Assembly: GCA_029204225.1 (NCBI GenBank)
Contig: CM055092.1
Coordinates: 64,088,011-64,152,010 of the forward strand
Direction of reading: 5' to 3'
Source of the DNA: Diphasiastrum complanatum
Lineage: Eukaryota; Streptophyta; Lycopodiopsida; Lycopodiales; Lycopodiaceae
Length of the DNA stretch: 64,000 nucleotides
Part shown: one piece after another, positions 1 through 10,636 of the stretch
How positions within the stretch are numbered: position 1 is the first letter of the stretch
How the letters are laid out: each line of letters starts with the position of its first letter
Notes under the pieces: generated by a model
Databases searched by the model: none
What the model was told of the DNA's origin: nothing
The model's input: only the letters and a program-made list of their open reading frames with translations
Translations under genes and position numbers: made by a program

Positions 1-447
1 AAGTCTACCCTATGCCCATTTGTGTAATTTGAGTATTTTTTTTTTGCTCTTGGGGTTTTTTCGTAAGACACGTTGGAATAAAATGTTCTCTTTATAGGTC
101 AAGTTCCGGAGTTTGATGGTCGAAGTGAAACTCAAAAGGATGGTTCAATTATCTTCACATCATGATCTGAAAATTGACTTTCAACTGAATCTTGATTTTC
201 ACCATCTGTTGTTGCAACTTGATTCGAATCTTGAATTGGACTTTTGTTGCCTGCAACTGTATCTGGATCTGGGACTTGACTTCGTCACTTTGCTCATCTG
301 ACTCATTGTCATCGTTTCGCTCATCTGCTTCGTCATTATCACTTTGCTCATTTTCATCTTCAAAAATTTCTTCACTTTCCTAAAACTGTTTTGGTTGTCG
401 ATCCATTGATGCTTTAGTGTATACACTCATTTTTTGAATCTGCATCT
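1..447 (-). other. Decayed region downstream of Gag; acidic linker remnant
   Basis: No intact gene is visible. On the minus strand, between about 260 and 365, one frame reads as a low-complexity stretch rich in Asp, Glu, Asn and Ser. It lies directly downstream of the Gag remnant at 448-1560, so I infer it is the decayed acidic tail or linker of that protein. The rest is AT-rich with nothing I can assign. Confidence 0.35.
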
Positions 448-1560
448 TCATTTTCTCAAACCATTTGGATGTTCTTCTTTCCTTTCAGCTTCCAACTTAA
501 GTCTTTGTTCTTGTTGCTCGTACTTTAAAACATATTCCATAGTTTCCCTTAATCGTAATCCAGACTGGAGAGTAGTAGTTTGTAGATAGTTTTCTACAAT
601 GCTCCGATATTGAGGTTGTAAGCCATATATATAACATTGTACAAGATATACTTCTCCATAATCGAATACTGGGACCATTTGTTGTAATATTCTATTGTAC
701 TCAGCAACTGTAGTTGTCTGGTCCAAAGAACACCATTGGATGAAGTTAGATCGATTGAAGATCTATCTACAAACTCTTTTGAAAGTTAACCAGTTCTCAA
801 GAAGAAAGTCGTGAACGATGTTCCACCATGACTGAACACGCCCTTGGAAACCCGATGAAGCAAAGAAAACTATATCACTGTCACCAATACCTCCACTATA
901 GTAGAAGATATAATCCAAATCCTCTAGCCAATTGTCTACATTAATGGAGTGGATGCTTCCATCAAAGGCAGACAGTCGTTGGTTGTAATAATAAGGTTTC
1001 CGTTGAGCGGTGACTTTCCATGATTCATTGATATGGTTTGTAGATAAGTGCTCCAGAGCAAGTGCACAATTTATCATATTGTGCAACTCCATAAAACTAG
1101 CGGCATAAATGGATTTGGAAAGAGTTGGTTGAAGCACATTCTTTATAGGCGTTTGAGGAAACCCACATAGTAGTTCAAACATTTTCTATACTCAAATTTT
1201 GTCTTCTGAACCAATGCCAAGAATTGTTGATTAAATTGTTGTACGAAACCAGTTTGTTTGAGAGATTCGAATGATTTCTCATCAAATCTGGTAATACTAT
1301 CAATGAAAGCAATTTTAAATTGACTCCAAAGCTTTGTGCTCAAATGTGCTTGAGTATCCCACCATGCTCGAACTTGTCCTTGAAAGCACAGTGAAGCAAA
1401 ATAAATTTTATGCTCTTCAGAATAATGGCGATGACAGAAATAAGCTTCCAATTTAGTCAACCAATCATCAATGCTTATTGAACTTGGTTGTCCGTCAAAT
1501 GCAAGGCTGTAACATACGATTTCAGATTGTATTTCATCAATAAATGGAAGATGAAATGTT
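448..1560 (-). pseudogene. Retrotransposon Gag remnant with a tandemly duplicated Gag domain
   Basis: Reading the minus strand, three open segments (about 1560-1143, 1182-763 and 726-448) form a broken Gag-type capsid protein. Two successive segments share the same pattern: an AFDG start, then a W-L-(E/T)-x-L motif (DDWLTKLEAYF and DNWLEDLDYIF), then GxVxxWW (FQGQVRAWW and FQGRVQSWW). This is the signature of retrotransposon Gag domains, here present twice in tandem. The last segment is a Gag C-terminal helix-rich region with YNRILQQMVPVFDY and a coiled, Q/E-rich end. Frames shift between segments, so it is not expressed intact. It lies 3' of an LTR and PBS on the same strand (3454-3988), which makes it the Gag of that element. 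Protease, RT and integrase would lie beyond the left edge. Confidence 0.7.
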
Positions 1561-3453
1561 TCGACTGTAACGGTAATCCATCATTAATGACTAGTGAAGA
1601 CTTGTGGACTATGAATTCACCGTCTGAAATTTATTCAGAATGATATTTTACAGGCTGGTAAAATTGCTCTTCTCCACCCACTTAAAGATTCTGAGTCCTC
1701 GAAGAATAAAATCGTTGTGAATGAAATGTAACAAATTAAAATGAAGTAGCAGTTGTGTCCAATTTGTCACCATGAACAATTTTGCTTTTTACAACATCGA
1801 ATTTCGAACTCAAACGAATAAATTATGTAGCTTTGAAAATAACTAATGAAAACACGTAAAATCTGACTCAAGAAAAGGGGTCTTAAAAAATAAATAAAAA
1901 AATAATAATTACAAAATTTTAATAACTTTTCAGTGTCTGTCTTGTCTTGTCGTTCTAATGACTTTTCGTTTTTACTCGACTGAAATCCGAGCTCAAACAA
2001 TGAAGTTATGTACAATCACAAAATGAGAATAAAATGAAATAAACAACTTAAAAAAAGGGATCAAAGAAAAGTCAAAATTGAATTCAACCAATTTTTGGAA
2101 TCCACAAAACATAAAGGAAACCGTCTAAATTTTTAAAAAATTACGACAATTTTTTTTTGTGTTGCTCTTTGGTGCATTCAGGTGCTTAAATTGGAAAAAA
2201 CCGGAGAAAACAATTTTTTACGGGCACGGAGTAGAGCAGAGGAGAGGGAAAAGATATTTCACAGAATATTCTCTGACAGATTATCCAAGGAATATTTTGT
2301 GGTGGGCGGATTGGCGCAGGAGCTCTCTGGCCGTACGGAAGAGGGGGCAAGAGATAGCGTGAGCTAGAGAGAGAAAGGGGGTTAGAGAGAGAACAGAGCC
2401 GTCGGGCGTGAGGGGGCGTCGGACGTGAGAGAAGGGGCGGGATCGGCGGATGTGAGAGAAGGGGGGCCCTCGGAAGAGGGGGTGGCTATGTAGAAGGAGA
2501 GGGATAGGGAGGAGGGCACCACGCGTGAGAGGGGTAAGTGACGCGGTGGGCCCGAGGGGGGTACGTCCAAAGAGAGAGGAAGGGGGCCGCTTGAAAGCAG
2601 CAGGCAGAGGGGAAGAGAGAGAGGGGACCTTAGGTTTAGGGTAGTATTTTTTTTAAATAGGTCCAAAAGTTAGGGTTAGAAAAATTTGGCAGGGTGTCTA
2701 TTTAGGTTTTTGACACTTTCTTTTCATGACCTAGTTTGCAAGGATAGGGTTAGGGCTCTGCTAGAGTAGGGTTAGGTCATTTCTTTTCTTTTTTTTTTAT
2801 TTTAAAATTTTAAAATGAAGAAACTGAAAAAATCTCTACAAAGAAACAAACTTCAAGTTTGAAGAATTGAAGTGATTCTCTCTCACTTGAAAAAAATCCA
2901 AAAGAAAATTTTCAAAATTCTGGCTAGTCTGACCCATCTCCAGATCAATGGTTAAAGGTGATTTGATAAGTCAAATAACAACGGGCTGAAATTTTTGAAA
3001 GAAGAAAATTAGCAATACTAGAGCTAAAAAACAAGATTTGTCATAACTTTGTAATACTAATCCAAATGACCTGCCATATAGATCATATCAAAGCTAAGAC
3101 AATGCTCTTAAAACTTATGTAAAGAAAATCAAAATTAAAACTCAAACCAAATATGAGAAATTCAAACAAAGTGAAAGAAAATTTTAATCACCTATTTTGA
3201 TAGCTTTTGAAAAAAGTGCAATAACTTTTGCATATCTTATCCAAATGCTTTGCAAATTGGTGCAAATGAAAGCTAACACAAAGCTCTATAAAGCTATTGA
3301 ATCAAATTAGAAAAACAAAATCGAATGTCAAAATGTGTCTGAACATATCTGAAAAAATTAAAATTAAAAATTAACAAAAAGAAAGCTACAAATGTAATAA
3401 ACTTATCAAATCTAATGAAATTCACATAGAATCATCATGAATTTAGGATCTAT
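1561..3453 (-). other. Untranslated leader of the left-edge LTR element
   Basis: About 1.9 kb between the PBS at 3454-3465 and the Gag remnant holds no convincing gene. It contains a GA/GGGG-rich purine tract at roughly 2215-2640, whose long open frame on the opposite strand is a composition artefact. Elsewhere it is AT-rich. I infer it is the long leader of the minus-strand element. Confidence 0.45.
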
Positions 3454-3465
3454 GCTCTGATACCA
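3454..3465 (-). promoter_or_regulatory. Primer-binding site (initiator Met-tRNA type)
   Basis: The minus strand reads TGGTATCAGAGC, the standard complement of the 3' end of plant initiator Met-tRNA. It is five bases inside the LTR end at 3471 and points leftward into the Gag remnant. It fixes this copy as a 5' LTR on the minus strand. Confidence 0.8.
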
Positions 3466-3470
3466 AGAAA

Positions 3471-3988
3471 TGTCATGTGCCAAATCTCAAACTAATAGCA
3501 ATAGCAATGAAGTAAAGCTAGAAGCAAGAAGATAACAAGACATTCATGATAGCATATCAATAGAAAGCTAGAAACAATGAGATCACAACGGAATTGCATT
3601 AGCAATGAAAGAAAGAGTACAATCAATGGAAATGGAGCATTGATTCATGTGGATAGGGCACATGAGACCTAGCAATATTAATGAAGATCCCTATGGCTTG
3701 CATTCACAAGGAAGCTAGAAGCTCTCACTTGCAAATGAGCCAAAAGATTCACAAAATGATGTCTCTTGCCTAGTTATAGCCAATGCTCTTACTTAAGAGT
3801 TAGCCCTTGTTAAGTATTATTCAAACTACATTGGGCCCTTATTGGTCTATTATCCTTACTAGTTACTCTGAAGGGCCTAAAGAGGGAATCGCCTTGTTCT
3901 TAAGGCTAATAGCTTCTTTTGGGCCTACAAAGCTTACAATGGATATTATATTGCCTTGAAAAGCACTAATGTACTAAAAGCACATGAC
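3471..3988 (-). repeat. 5' LTR of the left-edge element
   Basis: The stretch starts TGTCATGTGC and ends GCACATGAC, so its ends are inverted copies of each other as expected for an LTR; the final A is missing or mutated. The PBS lies just inside. The matching 3' LTR must be left of the window. The outer edge abuts the long inverted-repeat arm at 4001, suggesting this element inserted into, and hides the end of, that arm. Identification as an LTR is firm; the exact outer base is uncertain. Confidence 0.65.
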
Positions 3989-4000
3989 GCCCTCCAGGTC

Positions 4001-4508
4001 GCCAGGTCTACCCGCCCTGTCCGCTTTGTATCTGGCCTCCTCCCTGATTGCTCGCCCTGTGGCATGGCTCTGTTTTGGGAGAAAATAATCTGCTTGCATA
4101 TATAATGAAAGTGCCATTAATGTGATATGCATGCGTGAGCGTGAAGGCGTGTGTGCTTCGCTCGCTGAAAATCTTGCGGTGCTCATCAAAAAGTGGTTCT
4201 AGGGCCCCACGCGACTAGTTGCCCGCAAAAATTTTGGTGCCCAACAGAAAAGGTGGGTCCTGCAACCCAGACCCCACCTCATTGGTTCTCGACGATAAGG
4301 TGGTCCCGGGCATAGAGGCCAACGAGAGCCACATGTGGAGGGGCCCTCAAAAAGTTTGTGCCCGCTGAAAAGTGGTCCCAAACCCTAGCGGGCACTGGCG
4401 CCCCGGGACCCTGACCGCGCGACCGGGAGATTTGTATGTCTATGCCCGGACTCATGTCAATGGCTTATTGGTACCGTGCCAAAGATGTCCCCGTGCCAAT
4501 AAGCGAAT
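4001..4508 (+). repeat. Left arm of the long inverted repeat
   Basis: This GC-rich arm pairs with the reverse complement of 6347-6814 plus 11872-11932. Homology fades inward near the CCAATAAGCG motif. It contains many GGGCAC/GTGCCC-type words. Confidence 0.65.
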
Positions 4509-4639
4509 ACCGTTTGCAAGCGCCGAACTCTCTTTTTTTGGGACAATTTTTGTAGTCCCCTCTGCAGGCCATAATGACTTGCGAGATAATCCCGTGATGG
4601 GGCATTATGGACATAATTTCTCTAGGGGCTAAGTCTAGA

Positions 4640-6290
4640 CTCTAACCAATACTCAAAGGAGAGCTTTAAGCTTCCAAAATTATCGAGGTATCTCATCTCC
4701 TGAGGTAGAACAAACATTTGTATTTTCATCATTTTCACCTTTAAGTTGGTCAGCTTAATTGGTTCCCAGTCCCCTTCATCCTCATTTATCGTCATTGCTA
4801 GCACATGGGCAGCCATTTACTATTGTACTCGATGTTGTAGAATATTTTGAGAGAGAAGGATGGTTTTCATGTATTGATTTATCATAGCTGAGTAGCATGT
4901 ACAAAATTCTATGTGACTATAGAAGCTCAAAGAGATTCAGGTGCTAAGTTTCTTATAAGCATCGTCAATAACCAGAAGAGGAGCAAACGTCGTGCTTAAA
5001 AAGTAAGGTGATCCACATGAATTCTGCTGAGATACATTATTTCCCATGATGATCAGAACTTTAAAGGATATTGCAATCGATCGACAAGGTCCAACATATA
5101 GTAAATTATTCAAAAATAAAATATCTTAGATTACCAAATCAAAACTGAACTTCTTGGTCAACAGGCACTTTTCTTGGCTATTCGTATGGAAGAACTGGTA
5201 CAACGAAATATAATCTCAGTACATTGATTTATTTCTTCTTGAGTGGCATTCGATATAAAATGTTTCCTGAGAAACCTTCTGCCTGTTAATGTGATGGTGC
5301 TGCCTACGATACTCACAGAACTCGCCTAATTTCCGGATGTATGAGGGCTTTCGATCTTAATATTACCGATCAGAGGCATTTGGGTTTCTAGTCAGCGTTT
5401 GACGAAGTTGCCAAGTGAACCTGCAACGCGGTATGAAAAGCTCTGTTGGTCCTTTTCCTTTAACGATCTCATCCGCCAGTTGCTGCATGATTCTATTACA
5501 TTTATCCGAGAAAAATGCTGCTGGCTTTTCTATTGCATCAGCTTCTTTTGGAGACACTTCCTGGATACTACAGAAAACAATGTTCATCATAATCATCACT
5601 ACGTCAGCGTCAATTTTAATAAAGCATCGTTTTATTCTAATTTTTGGCTATAAGAATATTTCATTGGCAGTTCTAGATATCTGTAGCAACAGAGCTCTTA
5701 GTTTTCATGATTTTTACCTGAAGATTGTTTCCTTTTCCCTGCTATTTACAGCGTTAGCAAAATTCTCAAGAACATCTCGGGGAGAGTTCTCGAAGTTTGG
5801 ATATGGCAGCTTAGCTCTGGATTCCACGACGACATTCCACTTGCCATGCCTGTAATATTTATATTCTAGCCAGCCAGGTAACTCAGCAGACTGAGTTGCA
5901 TACCAACCAAGGTGATTCATTATCTTCTCAAGAGGTATATGGCCAGAACAGTCCCGCCGATTCTTCACATATACAAGTTTATACTTGCAACATGAATCCT
6001 TATAACAAGTTGCTCCTGCTGCTTCTATGGATGCATGCTTGATCGAGGTAGCAATACGCTTCCGGTCAGCCAATTCTACGTCTATCGCGCAGCTTCTGCT
6101 CGACATATTTCGGATCACATGCTAGAGTCCTGTACAGCTGTGTCTGTCTGTGATCGAGGTAAGCACTAACATGAGCCTCTAGGCTTGAAGTGGGATCAGA
6201 AGCGTTGACGGAAAACCGTAGATGAGGCTTCATAGCACTGGTTACATCGAGTAGAGATTTCAAATGAAAACAGCCCGTGCGCTCGTTCAC
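4640..6290 (-). pseudogene. Captured gene fragment of unknown function, intron-bearing
   Basis: The minus strand has protein-like segments in series: 6290-6066, 6118-5714, 5599-5363 and a short one at 4816-4622. They change frame: the first two overlap in different frames. The second ends at an AG|GTAAAAAT donor near 5714, and the third can resume after a TATCCAG acceptor near 5580, giving a GT-AG intron of roughly 130 bp. Visible segments include KYKLVYVKNRRDCSGHIP, LGWYATQSAELPGWLEYKYY and AAFFSDKCNRIMQQLADE. I do not recognise the family. The position between long inverted arms suggests a host gene fragment picked up by a DNA transposon. Retained intron-like sequence argues for capture from DNA rather than a cDNA copy. 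Confidence 0.45.
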
Positions 6291-6293
6291 ACG

Positions 6294-6295
6294 GG

Positions 6296-6326
<31 letters not shown>
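6294..6326. repeat. Alternating GC run followed by GA microsatellite
   Basis: A perfect (GC)n run of about 18 bases passes directly into a (GA)n run of about 16 bases, just inside the right inverted arm. Alternating GC can adopt Z-DNA, but no function is shown. Confidence 0.85.
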
Positions 6327-6346
6327 CGTTTATTGTGGGCGCTCTA

Positions 6347-6814
6347 AGTCGGTTATTGGCAAGGGCCATCTTTGGCCCCGTACCAATAAGCCATTGACAT
6401 GTTGGCATAGATGTGTCCTGAGCATGGACATACAATATGTCCTTGTCGAGGTCGGGTCAAGGCGCCGGCGACCACTAGTCTGGGCCACTTTTTTAGCGGG
6501 CACCGACTTTAGCGAGCCCCTGGCCCTCGAGCCTGGGACCACCTTTTCGTTGGGCACCAAGAGGGGTGGGTCGGGGGTTGTGAGACCCACTCTTTTTTTG
6601 TTGGGCACCAGAGTTTTCACGGGCACCTGGTCGAGGGGGTCCCGACGGGACCCGGCTCGGGAAGCACTTTTTGACGGGCACCGCAGATTTTGGGAAAGCA
6701 CAGATGCACCCTTCACGCTCACACGTGCATATGACATTGATGGCACTTTCATTATATATGCAAGCATATTTTTTTCTCCCAAGTGATTATGAGATAAACG
6801 GAGCCATGCCACAT
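6347..6814 (-). repeat. Right arm of the long inverted repeat, proximal part
   Basis: Reverse-complement partner of the left arm; it stops exactly at the LTR of element E. The last five bases, CACAT, are duplicated on the other side of E at 11872-11876, after which the arm continues to about 11932. Confidence 0.65.
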
Positions 6815-8047
6815 TGTAGCGCAGGCATCCCAAAGGGAGCCGAGAACCACGACTTAGCTTCCCAGCCTTCAACTCTTGCCATCCAAACCCACTTGACATA
6901 CAAGCAGCCAACTCGCCAACAACGATCAGACTTAACCGACTTGAAGTTCCGAAAACCAACATTGAGATCCAACCTGGCGCCATGCCAGATCGGGGGTGAC
7001 TTCCCTCCAAGCAAGCCGCCCGACATACATCAAACTTAACCAACTCGAAGCTTCGTTACAAACGAGTAACATCCATTCCAAGCAAGCGGTCTGACTTACA
7101 TCAGACTTAACCAACTGAAAGCTTCGTCACGAGCGCTGGAAGCCAACCTGGCGCCACGCCAGACTGGACAGCCATAAACAGGTAACATCCACCCAAGCAA
7201 GCCATCCAACTCAGCCGACAGGTTAGAGCCCGTTCCCCAAGAGCTTAACCCATTCACGTTCATGCAAGGAACACTCAGAACCACAAGCCGCGACAGATAT
7301 GGAAACAACCAGTTCTTGGACCAAATGGTCCCGACAGCATACCGCTGGCGCCACGGACCGAATGGTCCCCACGGCATACCGCTGGCGTCCCGGGATACGA
7401 CCCTCAGCTATGTGCCAAGTTAAAATTTTTGAAAGCGGCCTTACAACTGGCGCTTTTATCGAACACTGAAACCCAGAAGGTAATCAGAGTCAGTTTGAGG
7501 AAGATCCCACTTTATTGATAAATCTGAGAAGGTTACATTTCAAGTGTGTGACCGACCCTAGTCTCCGGGGCGCTAGCATGCCAAGGCGAGAGCCATGACA
7601 ACATTCCAGCAAGGGAGGCTGAGACTTGGTTGGAGCTCGCCTTGAGTCGCAACCCGCACTCCCCTATAGTATTGGTGTGATTCGGCACCCCCCCTCATAC
7701 CAAGCACTCTACCCAAGCTGGTAAAGCACGTTTTTCTCTCTCTAGAATTTTCTCTTTCTAGAAAGTCATTTTCTCTCTCTAGATTTTATTGATCCCCAGG
7801 CTTCCTTTAATCATGCCTAGATCGTGTGAGGTGATTGCACATCGATCTGAGCTCTCTGGACTCCGCTAGAACCGATCAAAGATTTTCAGCCATAGGAACT
7901 TGGCGCCGGCTGGATTCTGGTCACAGTGGCGCCGGGAGCGGCGTCGGCGCCTTTGGCGCCGGGAGCAGCAGGAGCGCTGCTGGCGCCGGAGACATAGCTG
8001 GCGCCGATGGCGCCGGAAGTAAAGCTTGTAAAGGTAGCTTTACAACA
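6815..8047 (-). repeat. 3' LTR of element E
   Basis: 1233 bp, directly repeated at 10637-11871. The U3-side end near 7900-8010 is packed with GGCGCC words (GGCGCCGG, GGCGCCTTTGG). A polyadenylation-type AATAAA lies on the minus strand in the R-like part. It differs from the partner LTR by small indels in the GGCGCC tract and by a local replacement near 7390. Confidence 0.9.
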
Positions 8048-8061
8048 TCCACCCCACCTTT
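8048..8061 (-). promoter_or_regulatory. Polypurine tract of E
   Basis: The minus strand reads AAAGGTGGGGTGGA immediately before the 3' LTR start TGTTGTAAA. It is the expected plus-strand primer for reverse transcription. D has AAAGGTGGAGTGGA at the same place (49211-49224). Confidence 0.8.
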
Positions 8062-9383
8062 ATAAAATCTGATGTCCTCATCAGATGTCAGATTAAAGTA
8101 AAGGTGTCTCCCAATTAAAATGACTATACATTTAAGCTACTTGGCACAGTACTCAATTTACTGGCCACTTTTTATTAACATTGAAGCTGGCACACCACAA
8201 GTCGGAGGCTCAGCTCTTTGTACTGAAAAATTACATAACTTGAAAATATATCTTTGTTTGGGAAAAGCGTAGATTTGATATCGCTTTCGTAAAACCCGAG
8301 AACCTTATTAACTGGTGACAGAGGCCTTTCTTTGAAATGTTCGCCCCTGTCGCTTTTGACTTTCGACTTTGGAACTCCTTTGAGCTCCTGATTTGTCCTT
8401 GATGCACTTTGTGTTGAGCTCCCTGAGCTCCAGATTTGTTCAGTTCCGCACAGGTATCAAGGCTCCCTGAGCCGAATGATTTATCGTTTGATTGCCCACT
8501 TTATGGTCCACTCCGTGCCTTGTTGCTTCTGCACCTTGATTTCTCTCCTTGTCCCAGCCTGATCTTGATACTTTTCCATCTTGGCTCTTTAAGGTAGGCA
8601 AAGATTGAGTACTCCGCAATGCACCTCTCACTTAGCTTGAAGTAGCTCTTTGAATCAGCCCAAATGTAACCATTGACCTCGTGGAAAGCCAAAGGGTCGC
8701 ACCAGTTTGATCCGCATCCGAACTATCTCTTCGCGTTTGTTTGAAGCACCATGTCCGTCGCACAAAACTTGACTTTCACAATTCCATCACTGGTCAGTTG
8801 CCTCACAGTCAAAACAGGAAGTGTACATCGAGCTTGGCTTCAAGTAGCTCTCTTTGAATCAGAAACATGCACCCAGAGTTTGCACTAATCCGATCTCAAC
8901 GCGAACTGTCCCTTAGCGTCTGTTCGAAATACCAAGCCTTTCATGCAAGACTCAACTTTCATAGTTCCTTCATTGATCAGCTGCCTTACACGTAACACAA
9001 GCCAGCGTACTCATATGTTTCCTCATCATTGCTGGTCCAGAGAAAGCCTATAACAAACTTTCCTTTCCACAACAAAAACTTGTCAACTTATTAGGTCCAA
9101 AGTTCGCCAGTCTCCTCGTGTGAGTATGGCTAGGTCACCTTGAATTTGCCCCCGTTTTGATCAACTTTCATTCAAAATTTGCCCCAAGAGAGAGGTGTGT
9201 GTGATAGTTCCCCTCCACTTAATAAATCAGCTGATCGGACTTAGAGTAGAGTTCTTCGGACAAAAAGCCTTTCCAACACTTTGCTTCCCATCTGCTAGGA
9301 TTATGGCTCGATCCAACTTGTTGCCAATCTCTGAAGAGGATCCTAGTCTTTTCCCCTTTGAGGAAAAACCCAACTGATACTGG

Positions 9384-9885
9384 ATATCACCCATGCTCAG
9401 TGAGTTTCAGTTTCGAAGGTGGCCGTCCCAAAATGAAGACCAACTGCTATAGAAGATCTCCCCTGAAATTGCCCTTTCCAACTTTTGACTTCCTGCTTGC
9501 GTCTGGTAGGCGTTGTCGCAAATGAAACTAACCCAAGAAACAGGCTAGCCATCCATCCTTTCCAAACATTGAGTCATTTTGTTGTCGTTCACATGCGAGT
9601 ACTTGAACTGCAAATCCGCCGCACAGATTTTGGATATCGCCCATGCTCAGTGTGTTTCAGTTCCGAAGGTGGCCGTCCCAAAATGAAGACCAACTGCTCC
9701 ATAGAAGATCTCCCCTGAAATGGCCCTTTCCAACTTTTGACTTCCTGCTTGCGTCTGGTGGGCGTTGTCGCAAATGAAACTAACCCAATAAACAGGCTAG
9801 CCATCCATCCTTTGCAAACATTGAGTCGTTTCGTTGTCGTTCACGTGTGAGTACTTGAACTGCAAATCCGCCCCACAGATTCTGT
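9384..9885 (-). repeat. Tandem duplication of about 245 bp inside E
   Basis: The block from the ATATCACCCATGCTCAG motif through the AAATCCGCC motif occurs twice in a row (about 9384-9626 and 9627-9885) with a few substitutions. The corresponding interior of C is also duplicated (29400-29850). The sequence is non-coding. One unit contains the uninterrupted site into which copia element A has inserted in copy D. Confidence 0.75.
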
Positions 9886-10621
9886 AGTCCTCTTTGTTTG
9901 ATGGTATCAACTTTCAAAAGAAAAGGTTCCTTCTCGAGCCATCAGCTCCTTGTATCACAAGCAATCATGCAAACCAGGCAAAGCACGAGTACTAAGACTC
10001 ACCACGAATACGTACAAGTAAGACACTCAGGCAGGTTTACTAGCAAGTAACAAAGACAAGGTCCCCCTTTGAGATGGTCCTGCCAACGGACCTTTGCCTG
10101 GCCGCGCCCATACAAATTGATCACGGAATCAGCCCACATAGGACACCCTTCCAACTATCCGTGCTTTCACCATTAAGCAGCACATTGCCTTAGTCACGCC
10201 CCACCACTTTTTGGTCGATAGCCCTTATAGCTAAACGATCGGCAGCTATCCCGCACCGGCAGCTAACCACCCGTGCTTTACACCCGAATTCGAGCAGCAT
10301 CTCTGTATCAATGGTTAACCCGTACAGTTCGAATATGTCGCCCCACACCCCACAAGGTACAGACCGTGCTTTCACCTCCCTAGGCAGCACTTTGCCTCGT
10401 CCGTCCTACGTGTAGACAGCGCCAGGCCCGAACCGCGAGAACTGACCGTGCTTACACCTCAAGGGCAGCACCTTGACTCATCAAGTCCCCCGTTCTGCCG
10501 ACCACCCCGACCGTGGACGCACCCGTGCTTACACTGTGGGCAGCACCTTGCACAAGAGTTGTCTTGATGAACCCCAAACCGTGGCCATTTCCGTGAGATC
10601 CGCATAGCTGACCGGCCAGTC

Positions 10622-10634
10622 GGCTCTGATACCA
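10622..10634 (-). promoter_or_regulatory. Primer-binding site of E
   Basis: The minus strand reads TGGTATCAGAGCC, two bases inside the 5' LTR. It matches the 3' end of initiator Met-tRNA. Confidence 0.85.
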
Positions 10635-10636
10635 CA

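Noticed and set aside
2382-2666. 94-codon Ser/Pro/Leu-rich open frame on the minus strand
   Set aside because: Created by a GA/GGG-rich purine tract; no domain, no relatives visible, composition fully explains the absence of stops.
6330-7043. 237-codon minus-strand open frame across the LTR/inverted-arm border
   Set aside because: It spans two unrelated elements and reads LTR sequence; similar short frames recur in every copy of the LTR family without domain content.
10622-10634. Possible tRNA gene
   Set aside because: Every TGGTATCAGAGC match in the window is a retroelement primer-binding site next to an LTR; no cloverleaf with A and B boxes was seen.
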